Assembly: GCA_949130495.1 (NCBI GenBank)
Contig: OX422222.1
Coordinates: 278,432,109 to 278,496,108, forward strand
Length of the DNA stretch: 64,000 nucleotides
Direction: 5' to 3'
From: Sambucus nigra
Lineage: Eukaryota; Streptophyta; Magnoliopsida; Dipsacales; Adoxaceae
Part shown: piece after piece, positions 1 through 13,100 of the stretch
Position numbering within the stretch: position 1 is the stretch's first letter
How the letters are laid out: every line of letters begins with the position of its first letter
The notes under the pieces: generated by a model
What the model was told of the DNA's origin: nothing
The model's input: the letters and a program-made list of their open reading frames with translations, nothing else
Databases searched by the model: none
Translations under genes and position numbers: made by a program

Positions 1-964
1 TATCAAATTATCATCGTATTTTAAAACCGGGGGTCCCGTGATCATGTGGTCAGTTCCTACGAGTTAAATTGGTCCCGTGCGAGGTGTTGGTGCCTCTCAC
101 GGGTCCATTCGAGGGTTGTTTCGGGGTTTGGACCTCTAATTCCATTTTTTAAGCCTAAGTTTTGATATTTTCAAACTATTCTAGTATGCTCAAACCGGGG
201 GCCCCGTGATCACGCGATTAGTTCCTACGAGTTACATTTGTCCCGTGTGAGGTGTTGATGCCTCTCACGGGGTCGTTTGGGGGCTGTTTTGGGGTGTCAC
301 CCTCTAATGCCATGTTATTAAGCCTAAGTCATGATATTTGTAAATTATCCTCATACTCTCAAATAGGGATTATCGTGACCACGTTATCTGTTTGTACGAG
401 CTATATTTTCCCGTACGAGGTGTTGGTGCCTCTCACGGGGCCTATCGGGTGCTGTTTTGCGTTTTGGCCATCTAATGCCATTTTTTAAGCCTAAGTCTTT
501 ATATTTTCAAATTATCATCGTAGTCTCAAATCGGGGATACCGTGATTGCGCGGTCAGTTTGTACGAGTTACATTGGTCCCATGCGAGGTGTTGGTGCCTC
601 TCACGGGGTCGTTCAGGGGTTGTTTCGGGGTTTGGCCCTCTAATGCCATTTTTAAGCCTAAGTCCTGATATTTTCAAATTATCCTCGTATGCTCAAAGCG
701 GGGGCCCCGTGATCACGCGATCAGTTCCTACGAGTTACATTTGTCCTGTGCGAGGTGTCGTTGCCTCTCATGGGGCCGATTGGATCTGTCTCGGGGTGTC
801 GCTCTCCAACACCGTGTTTTTAAGCCTAAGGCTAAATATTTTCAAATTATCATCGTATTCTCAAATCGGGGGTCCCGTGATCATGCGGTCAGTTCTTACT
901 TGTTACATTGGTCCCATGCGAGGTGTTGGTGCCTCTCACGGGGTCGTTCGGGTGCTATTTTGGG

Positions 965-1680
965 TGTTCTCACTCTAAATCTATGTTTTTAGGCCTAAAT
1001 CCTGATATATGCAAATTATCCTCGTACTCTCAAATTGGGTGTCTCGTGATCATATGGTTTGTTCATACGAGTTATATTGGTCCCGTATGAGGTGTTGGTG
1101 CCTCTCACGGGGTTTATCGGTGATGTTTCAAGTTTTGGCCATCTAATGCCATTTTTTAAGCCTAAGTATATATATTTTTAAATGATCTTTGTACTATCAA
1201 ACCATGGGTCCCGTGATCACGCGGTCAGTTTGTACAAGTTACATTGGTCCCGTGCGAAGTGTTGGTGCCTCTCACGGGGTCATTCAGGGGTTATTTTGGG
1301 GTTTCGGCCACTAATGCCATTTTTTAAGTTGAAGTCTAGATATTGTCTAATTTTGTCGTATTCTCAAACCGGTCGACCCATGATTGTGCGATCAGTTCGT
1401 ATGAGTTACATTGGTCCCGTGTTAGGTGTTGGTGCCTCTTACGGGGCCATTCGGGGTTGTTTTGGGGTCTCGCCATCTAATGACATTTTTTAAGCCCAAG
1501 TCTTGATATTTTCAAATTATCCTCATATTCTCAAACTAGGGGTCACGTGATTGCGTGGTCAGTTCCTACGAGTTACATTGGTCCCGTCCGAGGTGTTAGT
1601 GCCTCTCATGGGACTGTTCGGGGGATGTTTCGAGTTTTGGCCATCTAACACCATGTTTTTAAGCCTTATTCCTTATATGT
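965..1680. repeat. Higher-order block of satellite monomers (reference copy)
   Basis: This five-monomer block is one of several. It opens with a J-type monomer (GTTCTCACTCTAAATCTATG in place of the usual CCTCTAATGCC stretch). Next comes a B-type monomer (CTATCGG...TTTTGGCCATCTAATGCC), then two ordinary monomers, then a C-type monomer (CCATCTAACACCATG followed by ATTCCTTATA). J-type junctions occur at 965, 2798, 3975, 4479, 5461, 6446, 8592, 9742, 11744, 13909 and 15081. C-type sites occur near 1668, 3502, 5153, 5973, 7127, 9279, 10278, 14612 and 15755. In seven copies the J-to-C distance is about 670-705 bp (four monomers). In two it is about 510-540 bp (three monomers). Confidence 0.8.
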
Positions 1681-3077
1681 TCAAATAATCCTTTTATTCT
1701 ATACCCGAGGTCCTTTGATAACGCGATCAGTACTTACGAGTTACATTGGTCCCGTTCGAGGTGTTGTAGCCTCTTACGGGCAACTTTGCGATTTCGCCCT
1801 CTAATGCCATTTTTTAACCCTAAGTGTATATATTTTCAAATTATCATCGTATTCTCAAATCGGGGGTCTCGTGATTGCACGGTCAGTTCCTACAAGTTAT
1901 ATTGGTCCTGTGAGAGGTGTTGGTGCATCTCATGGGACCATTCGGGGGTTGTTTCGGGGTTTTGCCATCTAATGCTATTTTTTAATCCATAGTCTACATA
2001 TTATCAAATTATTATTGTCTTCTCAAATCGGGGGTCCCATCATTGCACGGTCAGTTCCTACGAGTTACATTGGTCCCGTGCGAGGTCTTGGGGCTTCTCA
2101 CGAGGATGTTCGAGGGTTATTTTGGGGTTTGAGCCTCTAATGCCATTTTTATGCCTAAGTCCTAATATTTTCAAATTATCATCGTATTCTCAAATTGAAG
2201 GCCCCGTGATCGCACGGTCAGATCCTACGAGTTACATTTGTCCCTTGCGAGGTGTTGGTGCCTCTCACGAGGCCGTTTGGGGGTTGTTTCGGGGTGTCAT
2301 CCTCTAACTCCATGCTTTTAACCCTATATCTAGATATTTTCAAATTATCATTATATTCTCAAACCGGGGGTCCCGTGATCACACGGTCAGTGCCTACGAG
2401 TTACTTTGGTCCCGTACGAGGTGTTGGTGGCTCTTACGGGGCCGTTCAGGGGTTGTTTTGGGGTTTGTCCCTCTAATGCCATTTACTAAGCCTAAGTACT
2501 GATATTTTTTAATTATCCTCGTATTCTCAAACTGAAGGTCCCATGATCACGCGATCAGTTCGTACGAGTTACATTGGTCCTATGCGAGGTGTTGGTGCCT
2601 CTCACGGGCCGTTCGGGGGCAGTTTCGGGGTTTCACCCTCTAATTCTATTTTTAAGCCTAAGTTTAGATATTTTCAATTATCATCGTATTCTCAAATTGA
2701 GGGTCTCGTGATCGCGCGGTCAGCTTCTACGAGTTACATTGGTCCCGTGCGAGGCGTTGGTGCCTCTCACGGGGATGTTCGGGGTGCTGTTTCATGTGTT
2801 CACACTCCAAAGCTATGTTTATAAGCCTAATTCTTGATATATGAAAATTATCATCATACTCTAAAACCGAGAGTCTCGTGATTGCACGATCTATTCGTAC
2901 GAGTTACATTGGTGCAATACGAGGTTTTTTGCCTCTCACGGGGCCTATCGGGTGCTGTTTTGGGTTTAGGCCATCTAATGCCATTTTTTAAGCCTAAGTC
3001 AATATATTTGAAAAATATCATCGTACTCTCAAATTGGGGGCCTTGTTAATACACGGTCAGTTCGTACGAGTTACATT

Positions 3078-3113
3078 GGTCCCGTGCGAGGTGTTGGTGC
3101 CTCTCACGGGGTC
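3078..3113. repeat. Conserved hairpin dyad of the satellite monomer (example copy)
   Basis: GGTCCCGTGCGAGG is followed by an 8-nt spacer (TGTTGGTG) and CCTCTCACGGGGTC. The right arm is nearly the reverse complement of the left (about 11-12 of 14 positions). The same dyad is found in most monomers of both arrays and is among their best conserved parts. It could extrude as a hairpin or be a protein-binding dyad; the sequence alone does not decide. Confidence 0.75.
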
Positions 3114-4659
3114 GTTCGGGGGGTTGTCTCGGGGTTTCGCTCTCTAATGCCATTTTTTAAGCCTAAGTCTAGATATTTTCTAATTTTCATCATCTTCTCA
3201 AACTTGGGGTCCTGTGATTGCACGATCACTTCATACGAGTTACATTGGTCCCATACAAGGTGTTGGTGCTTCTCACGGGGCCATTCGGGGGTTGTTTTGG
3301 GGTTTTGCCCACTAATGCCATTTTTTATGCCTAAGTCTTGATATTTTCAAATTATCTTCGTATTCTCAAATTGGGGGTACCGTGATCGCGCGGTCAGTTC
3401 CTACGAGTGACATTGGTCCCGTGCGAGGTGTTGGTGCCTCTCACAGGGCTGTTCGAGGGCTGTTTCAGGTTTTAACCATCTAACACCTTGTTTTTAAGCC
3501 CAATTCCTTATATTTTCAAATTATCCTTGTATTCTCAAACCAGGGGAACAGTGATCGTGCGGTCAGTTCGTACGAGTTTTATTGGTCCCGTGTGAGGTGT
3601 TGGTGCCTCTCACGGGGCCGTATGGGGGTTATTTTGGGGTTTGGCCCTCTAATGCCATTTTTTAAGCGTAAGTCCTGATATTATCAAATTATCCTCGTAC
3701 GCTAAAATCGGGGGCCGCGTGATCCCGCGATCAGTTCCTACGAGTTACATTTGTTCCATGCGAGGTGTCGTTGCCTCTCACGGGGCCGTTTGGGGCTGTT
3801 TTGGTGTGTCTCTCTCTAATGCCGTATTTTTAAGACTAAGTCTAAATATTTTCAAATAATCATCATTTTCTCAAACCGAGGGTCCAGTGATCGCGCGGTT
3901 AGTTCTTACGAGTTACATTGGTCCCGTGCGAGGTGTTGGTGCCTCTCAGGGGCCCATTCGGGTGCTATTTTGGATGTTCTCACTCTAAATCTATTTTTTT
4001 AGGCCTAAGTCTTGATATATGCAAATTATCCTCATAATTTAAAATTGGGTGTCTCGTGATCACACGGTTTGTTCGTACGAGTTACATTGGTCTCGTATGA
4101 GGTGTTGGTACCTCTCACGGGGGCTATCGGGTGCTATTTGGGGATTTGGCCATCTAATGCCATTTTTTAAGCCTAAGTCTATATATTTTTAAATTATCTT
4201 CGTACTATCAAATCGGGGGTCCCGTGATCATGAAGTCAGTTTTTACGAGTTATATTGGTCCCGTGCGAAGTGTTGGTGCCTCTCACGGGGTCGTTCGGGG
4301 GTTGTTTTGAGGTTTCACCCACTAATGCCATTTTTAAGCCTAAGTCTAAATATTTTCAAATTATCATCGTATTCTCAAAACGGGGGTCCCGTGATCGCAC
4401 AGTCAGTTTTTACGAGTTATATTGGTCCTGTGCGAGGTGTTGCACCTCTCACGAGGACGTTCGGGTGCTGTTTGGGATGTTCTCACTCTAAATCGATGTT
4501 TTTAAGCCTAAGTCCTGATATTTGCAAATTATCCTCGTACTCTCAAACTGGGTGTCTCGTGATCACACAAGTTATTCGTACGAGTTATATTAGTCCCGTA
4601 CGAGGCCTCTCATGGGGCCTATCGGGTGCTATTTCGGGTTTTGGCCATCTAATGCCATT

Positions 4660-5170
4660 TTTTAAGCCAAAGTCTATATATTTTCAAATTCTCTTCGTAC
4701 TATCAAACCGGGGGTCCCGTGATCGCGCGGTTAGTTTGTACGAGTTGCATTGGTCTAGTGCGAAGTGGTAGTGCCTCTCATAGGGTTTCGGCCACTAATG
4801 CTATTTTTTAAGCCTAAGTGTAGATATTTTCTAATTATTGTCGTAATCTCAAATCGAGGGTCCCATGATTGTGCGATCAGTTCATATGAGTTACATTGGT
4901 CCCGTGCAAGGTGTTGGTGACTCTCACCGGGCCATTTGGGGGTTGTTTCAGGGTCTCACCCTCTAATGCAATTTTTTAAGACTAAGTTATGATATTTTCA
5001 AATTATTCTCGTATTCTCAAACCAGGGGCCATCTGATTGTGCGGTCAGTTCCTACGAGTTGCATTGGTCCCATCCAAGGTGTCGGTGCCTCTCATGGGAC
5101 CGTTCGGGGGCTGTTTCGGGTTTTGGCCATCTAACGCCATGTTTTTAAGCCTAATTCCTTATATTTTCAA
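4660..5170. repeat. Satellite segment, copy 1 of a ~1.97-kb duplication
   Basis: This stretch shares private variants with 6640-7145. Both have the same internal deletion that joins the CTCAYRGGGTTTCGGCCACTAATGC box directly to the dyad. Both then have AAGTGTAGATATTTT, TAATGCAATTTTTTAAG, CCAGGGG and a C-type CCTAATTCCTTATATTTT monomer. The offset is about 1.97 kb, close to twelve monomers. Shared private deletions are best explained by a segmental duplication inside the array. Confidence 0.75.
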
Positions 5171-6639
5171 ATTATCATTGTATTCTCAAATCGGGGTCCC
5201 CGTGATCGCACGATTTGTTCCTACGAGTTACATTTGTCCCGTGAGAGTTGTCGTTGCCTCTCACGGGGCCATTTAGGGCTATTTCAGTGTGTCGCTCTTT
5301 AACAACTTGTTTTTAAGCCTAAGTTTAAATATTTTTTGAAATTATCACTATATTCTCAAACCGAGGGTCCCGTGATCGCACGACTAGTTCTTACAAGTTA
5401 CACTGGTCCCATGAGAGGTGTTGGTGCCTCTCACGGGGCCGTTCAGGTGCTGTTTTGGATGTTCTCACTCTAAATCTATGTTTTTTGGCCTAAGTCCTGA
5501 TATATGCAAATCATCCTCATACTCTAAAACTGGGTGTCTCGTGATTACACGGTTTGTTCGTACGAGTTACATTAGTCCCGTATGAGGTGTTGGTGTCTCT
5601 CACGGGGCCTATCGGGTGTTGTTTTGGGATTTGGCCATATAATGCCATTTTTTAAGAATAAGTCTATATATTTTCAAATTATCTTTGTACAATCAAATCG
5701 GGGGTCCCGTGATCGCGTGGTCAGTTCGTACGAGTTACATTGGTCCTGTGCAAGGTGTTAGCGCCTCTCACGGGGCCATTCGGAGGTTGTCCATTTTTAA
5801 GCCGAAGTCATGATATTTTCAAATTATCCTTGTATTCTTAAATGAGGAGTCACGTGATTGCGCGGTCAGTTCCTACGAGTTACATTGGTCCCGTTCGAGG
5901 TGTTGGTGCCTCTCATGGGACCGTTCGGATGCTGTTTCGAGTTGTGTCCATCTAACGCCATGTTTTTAAGCCTAGTTCCTTATATGTTCAAATTATCCTT
6001 GTATTCTCAACTCGGGGGTCCCGTGATAACACGATCAGTTCCTACGAGTTACATTGGTCCCGTTCGAGGTGTTGGTGCCTCTTACGGGATCGTTTGGAGG
6101 TTGTTTTGTGGTTTCGCCCTCTAATGCCATTTTTTAATACTAAGTCATGATATTTTCAAATTATCCACATATGCTCAAACAGGGGGCCCCGTGTCATGCG
6201 ATTAGTTCCTACAAGTTACATTTGTCCCGTGCGAGGTGTCGTTTCCTCTCATAGGGTCATTTGGGGCTGTTTCGGGGTGTCTCTCTGTAACGTCGTGTTA
6301 ATAAGCTTAAGTCTAAATATTTTCAAATTATCATCGTATTCTCAAATCGGGGGTCCCGTGATTGCGCATTCAGTTCTTACGAGTTACATTGGTCCCGTAC
6401 GAGGTGCTGCGCCTCTCACAAGGCCGTTCGGGTGCTGTTTGGGGTGTTCTCACTCCAAATCTATGTTTTTAAGCCTAAGTCCTGATATTTGCAAATTATC
6501 CTCGTACTCCCAAACCGGGTGTCTCGTGATCACATGATTTGTTCGTACAATTTATATTGGTCCTGTACGAGGTGTTGGTGCCTCTCATGTGGTATATCAA
6601 GTGCTATTTCGGGTTTTAGCCATCTAATGCCATTTTTTA

Positions 6640-7145
6640 AACTTAAGTCTATATATTTTCAAATTATCTTCGTACTATCAAACCCAGGGTCCCGTGATTG
6701 CGCAGTTAGTTTGTACGAGTTACATTAGTACCGTGCGAAGTGTTAGTGCCTCTCACGGGGTTTCGGCCACTAATGCCATTTTTTAAGCCTAAGTGTAGAT
6801 ATTTTGTAATTAATATCGTATTCTCAAATTGGGGGTCCCATGATTACGCGGTCAGTTCGTACGAGTTACATTGGTCCCGTGCAAGGTGTTGGTGCCTCTA
6901 CCCGGGCCATTCAGGGGTTGTTTCGGGGTCTGGTCCTCTAATGCAATTTTTTAAGCCTAAGTCATGATATTTTCAAATTATCCTCGGATTCTCAAACCAG
7001 GGGTCACATGATTATGCGGTCAGTTCCTACGAGTTACATTGGTCCCCTCCGAGGTGTTGGTGCCTCTCATGGGACCGTTCGGGGGCTATTTCGGGTTTGG
7101 CCATCTAACGCTATGTTTTTAAGCCTAATTCCTTATATTTTCAAA
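6640..7145. repeat. Satellite segment, copy 2 of a ~1.97-kb duplication
   Basis: This is the partner of 4660-5170, with the same shortened monomer (CACGGGGTTTCGGCCAC) and the same order of private variants. The two copies differ at scattered single bases, so the duplication is not recent. Confidence 0.75.
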
Positions 7146-10100
7146 TTATTCTTGTATTCTCAACCCGGGGGTCTTGTGATCACGCGGTCAATTCCTACGA
7201 GTTACATTGGTCCCGTTCGAGGTGTTAGTGTCTCTCACGGGACCGTTCGGGGGTCATTTCGCGATTTTGCCCTCTAATACCATTTTTTAATCCTAAGTCT
7301 ATATATTTTTAAATTGTCATCGTATTTTCAAACCAGGGGTCCCATGATCGCACTATCAGTCACTACGAGTTATATTGGTCCTGTGTGAGGTGTTGATGCA
7401 TCTCACGGGGCCATTCGGGGTTTCGCCCTCTAATGCCATTTTTAATCCAAAGTCTAGATATTATCAAATTATTGTCGTCTTCTCAAACTGGGGGTCCCAT
7501 GATCGTACGGTTAGTTCCTTCGAGTTACATTGGTCCCGTGCGAGGCGTTGGAGCCTCTCACGAGACCGTTCGGGGGGTTATTTGGGGGTTTGAGCCTCTA
7601 ATGCCATTTTTAAACCTAAGTCCTGATATTTTCAAGTTATCATCGTATTCTAAAATCGAGGGCCTCTTGATCGCACAGTCAGATCCTACGAGTTACATTT
7701 TTCCCGTGGGAGGTGTCGGTGCCTCTCACGGGGCCATTTGGGGGTTGTTTCGGGGTATCGTCCTCTAACGCGGTGGTTTTAAGCCAAACTCTAGATATTT
7801 TCAAATTATCATTGTATTCTCAAACTAGGGGTCCCGTGATCACGCGGTCAGTTCCTACGAGTTACATTGGTCCCGTGCGAGGTGTTGATGCCTCTCACGA
7901 GGCCGTTCGGGGGTTATTTCGGGGTTTGGACCTCTAATGCCATTTATTAAGCCTTAGTCTTGATAATTTTTACTTATCCTCATATTCTTAAACCGGAGGT
8001 CTCGTGATCGTGCGAACAGTTCATACGAGTTACATTGCTCCAGTGCGAGGTGTTGGTGCCTCTCACGAGGCCGTTCGAGGGTTGTTTCGGGGTTTCACCC
8101 TCTAATTCCATTTTTAAACCTAAGTCTAGATATTTCAATTATCATCATATTCTCAAATCGAGGGTCCCGTGATCACACAGTCAGTTCCTACGAGTTACAT
8201 TGGTCCCGTACGAGGTGTTGATGCCTCTCACGGGGCTATTCTGTGGTTGTTTCGGGGTTTGTCCCTCTAATGCCATTTACTAAGCTTAAGTCTTCATATT
8301 TTCTGATTATTCTCGTATTCTCAAATTGGAGGTCCCGTCATCATGCGGTCAGTTCGTACGAGTTACATTTTGTCCCATGTGAGGTGTTGGTGCCTCTCAC
8401 GGGGCTGTTCGGGGGTTGTTTCGGGGTTTCACCCTCTAATTCCATTATTAAGCCTAAGTTTAGATATTTTAAATTATCGTCGTATTCTCAAATCGAGGGT
8501 CTCGTGATCACACGATCAGTTCCAACGATTTACATTGGTCTCGTGGAGGTGTTGGTGCCTCTCACAGGGCCGTTCGGGTGATGTTTCATGTGTTCGCACT
8601 CTAAAGCTATGTTTATAAGCCTAAGTCATGATGAAAGTTATCCTCATACTCTCAAATCGGGAGTCTCGTGATCGGGTGATCTGTTCGTACGAGTTACATT
8701 GGTGTCGTACAAGGTGTTAGTGCCTCTCACGAGGCTTAACGGGTGCTGTTTTGGGTTTTGGCCATCTAATGGCATTTTTTAAACCTAAGTCTATATGTTT
8801 TCAAATTATCATCGTACTTTCAAACTGGGGGTCCTGTGATTGCACGGTCAGTTCGTATGATTTACAATTGTCCCGTCCGAGGTGCTGGTGCCTCTTACAG
8901 GGTCTTTTGGGGTTTCGCCCTCGAATGCCCTTTTTAAAGCCTAAGTCTAGATATTTTCTTAATGTCATCATCTTCTCAAAATCGGGGGTCCCGTGATTGC
9001 GTGATTAGATCGTACGAGTTATATTGGTCGTGTACGAGGTGTTGGTGCCTCTCACGGGGCCATTTCGGGGTTGTTTTGGGGTTTTGCCAACTAATTCCGT
9101 TTTTTACGCCTAAGTCCTAATATTTTAAAATTATCCTCATATTCTCGAATTGTGGGTCTCGTAATCGCGCGAGAGTTCCTACGAGTCATATTGGTCCCGT
9201 GCGAGGTGTTGGTGCCTCTCATGGGGATGTTTGGGAGATGTTTCGGGTTTTAACCATCTAACACCATGTTTTAAGCCGAATTCCTTATATTTTCAAATTA
9301 TGCTTGTATTCTCGAATCGGGGGTCCCGTGATCACGGGCTCAGTTCATACGAGTTACATTGGTCCCATGCGAGGTGTTAGTGCCTCTCACGGGGCCGTTT
9401 AGGGGTTGTTTAAGGGTTTGTCCCTCTAATGCCATTTTTAAAATCTAAGTCCTATTATTTTCAAATTATCCTCGTATGCTCAAATCGGGGGCCCTATGAT
9501 CGCACGATCTGTTCCTACGTGTTACATTTGTCCCGTGCGAGGTGTCGTTGCCTCTCACGGGGCCGTTTGGGTGTTGTTTCGGGGTGTCGCCCTCTAACAC
9601 CATGTTTTTAAGCCTAAGTCTAAATATTTTCAAATTATCGTCGTATTCTCAAATCGGGGGTCCCGTGATCGCGCGGTCAGTTCTTACCGGTTACATTGGT
9701 CCCGTGCGAGGTGTTGGTGCCTCTCACGGGGTCGTTCGGGTGTTCTCACTCTAAAGATATATTTTTAAGCCTAAGTCCTGATATATGCAAATTATCCTCA
9801 TGATCTCGAACCAGATGTCTCTTCATAGCATGATTTGTTTGTGTGAGTTACATTAGTCCCGTAGGAGGTGTTGGTTCCTCTCATTGGGCCTATCGGGTGC
9901 TGTTTCGGGTTTTGGACATCTAATGTCATTTTTTAAGCCTAAGTACATATATTTTTAAATTATCTTTGTACTATGAAATCATGGTTCCCATGATCGCGCG
10001 GTCAGTATGTACGAGTTGCATTGGTTCCATGCAAGGTGTTGGTGCGTCTCACGGGGCCATTCGGGGTTGGTTTCGGGGTCTCGCCCTATATTGCCATTTT

Positions 10101-13100
10101 TTACGCATAAGTCCTGATATTTTCAAATTATCCTCGTATTCTCAAAATGAGGGTCCCATGATTGCACGATCAATTTCAATGAGTTACATTGGTCCCGTCC
10201 TAGGTGTTGGTGCCTCTCATGGGACCGTTCGGGGGCTGTTTCGAGTTTTGGGCATCTAACGCCTTGTTTTTAAGCCTAATTCCTTATATTTTCAAATTGT
10301 CCTTGTATTCTCAAATTGAGGTTCATGTGGTCACGCGGTCAGTTCCTACGAGTTACATTGGTCCCGTTTGAGGTGTTGGTGCCTCTCACGGGACCGTTCG
10401 GGAGTTGTTTCGCAGTTTCTCCCTCTAATGCCAGTTTTTAAACCCTAAGTCTATATATTTTAAATTATCATCGTATTCTCAAACCTGGGGTCCCGTGATC
10501 GCACGCTTAGTTCTTAAGAGTTATATTGGTCCTGTGCGAGGTGTTGGTGCATCTCACGGGGCCATTCGGGGGTCATTTCGGGGTTTCACCCTCTATTTCC
10601 ATTTTTAATCCAAAGTCTAGATATTATCAAATTATCGTCACCTTCACAAATCAGGGATCCCATGATCGTGAAGTCAGTTCCTACGAGTAACATTGGTCCC
10701 GTGCGAGGTGTTAGAACCTCTCACGGGGCCGTTCGAGGGTTATTTCTGGGTTTGAGCCTCTAATGCCATTTTTTAAGGCAAAGTCCTGATATTTTTAAGC
10801 TATTGTAGTATTCTCAAATCGAGGGCCCCATGATCACGCGGTAAATTCCTACGAGTTTCGTTTGTCCCGTGCAAGGTATCGATGCCTCTCACATGGCTAT
10901 TTTGGGGTGTCATCCTCTAACGCCATTCTTTTAAGACTAATTCTAGATATTTTCAAAGTATCCTCATATTCTCAGACTGGGGGTCCCGTGATCGCACAGT
11001 CAGTTCCTACGAGTTACAATGGTCCCGTGCGAGGTGTTGACGCCTCTCACGGGGCCGTTCGGGGGTTATTTTGGGGTTTGGCCCTCTAATGCCATTTACT
11101 AAGCTTACATCCTGATATTTTCTAATTATCCTCGTATTCTCAAACCGAAGGTCCCGTGATTGTGCGGTCAGTTCATACGAGTTACATTTGTCCCATGCGA
11201 GGCGTTGGTGCCTCTCACTAGGTCATTCGGGGTTGTTTCGGGATTTTGCCTCTAATTGCATTTTAAGCCTAAGCCTAGATATTTTCAATTATCATTGTAT
11301 TCCCAAATTAAGGGTCCCGTGATCGCGTGATCAGTTCCTACGAGTTACATTGATCATTTGCGAGGTGTTGATGCCTCTCCCGGGGTCGTTCGGGGGTTGT
11401 TTCGAGGATTTGTCCTATAATGCCATTTACTAAGCCGAAGTACTGATATTTTCTAATTATCCTCGTATTATCAAACCAGAGGTCCCACGATGATGCGGTC
11501 AGTTTGTTCGAGTTAGTTTGGTCCCGTAGAAGGTGTTGGTGCCTCTCACGGGGCCGTTAGGGGGCGGTTTTGGGGTATCGCCCACTAACGTTGTGTTTTT
11601 AAGCCTAAATATAGATATTTTGAAATTATCATGGTATTCTCAAACCGAGGGTCCCGTGATCGTGCGATAAGTTCTTACGAGTTACATTGGTCCCGTGTGA
11701 GGTGTTGGTAACTCTTACGGGGCCTTTTGGGTGCTATTTCGTATGTTTGCACTTTAAATTTATGTTTTTAAGCCTAAGTTGTAATATATGCAAATATCCT
11801 TGTACTCTTAAATCAAAAGTCTCGGGATCATGCGATCTGTTCGTACGAGTTACATTGGTCCCGTACGAGGTGTTGGTACCTCTCACAGGGCCTATCGGGT
11901 GCTATTTCGGGTTTCGGCCATCTAATGCAATTTTGAAAGCCTAAGTCTATATATTTTCAAATTGTCTTCGTACTCTCAAATCAGGGGTCCTGTGATCACG
12001 CGGTCAGTTTGTACGAGTTACATTGGTCCCGTTCGAAGTGTTGGTACCTCTCACGGGGTTGTTCGGGGGTTATTTTGGGGTTTCTCCCTCTAATGCCACT
12101 TTTTAAGCCTAAGTCTAGATATTTTCTAATTATCATCGTATTCTCAAACCGGGGGTCCCGTGATCGCGCAGTCAGTTCGTATGAGTCACATTGGTCCAGT
12201 GCAAGGTGTGGTGCCTTTGACGGGGCCATTCGGGGGATGTTTCGGGGTCCCACCCTCTAATGCCATTTTTTAAGCCTAATTTCTGATATTTTCAAATTAT
12301 CCTCGTATTCTCAAACTAGGGATCCCGTGATCGCGCGGTCTGTTCCTACGAGTTACATTCGTCCCGTTCGAGGCGTTGGTGCCTCTCACGGCACCTATCG
12401 GGTGCTGTTTCGAGTTTTAGTCATCTAATCCCATTTTTTAGGCCTAAGTCTATATATTTTCAAATTATCATCGTATTCTCAAATCGGGGGTCACGTGATC
12501 ATGCGGTCAATTCGTATGAGTTACATTGGTCTTGTCCGAGGCATTGGTGCCTCTCACGACACCGTTCAGGGGTTGTTTTGGGGTTTCGCCCTCTAATGAC
12601 ATTTTTTAAGGCTATGTCTATATATATTCAAATTATCATCTTATTCTCAAATCGGGGTCCCATGATCGCACGGTCAGTTCCTACGAGTTACATTGGTCCT
12701 GTGCGAGGTGTCGGTGCATCTCACGGGGCCATTCAGGGTTATTTCAGGGTTTTGCCCTCTAATGCCATTTTTTAATCCTAACCCTAGATATTATCAAATT
12801 ATCATCGTATTCTCAATCTGAGGGTCCTATGATCACGTGATCAGTTCCTACGAGTTACATTGGTCCCGTGCGAGGTGTTGGAGCCTCTCACGGGGCCGTT
12901 CGGGGGTTTGACCCTCTAATGCCATTTTAAGCCTAAGTCCCGATATTTTCAAATTATCATCGTATGCTCAAATCACGAGCCCCGTGATCATGCGGTCAAT
13001 TCCTACTAGTTACATTTGTCCCGTGTGAGGTATCGGTGCCTCTCACGGGGCCGTTTGGGGGCTATTTCGGGGTGTCATCCTCTAATGCCATGCTTTTAGG

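Noticed and set aside
11996..12253. 85-codon minus-strand frame within the satellite, overlapping a plus-strand frame
   Set aside because: Both frames lie wholly in satellite monomers; neither is preserved in neighbouring monomers.
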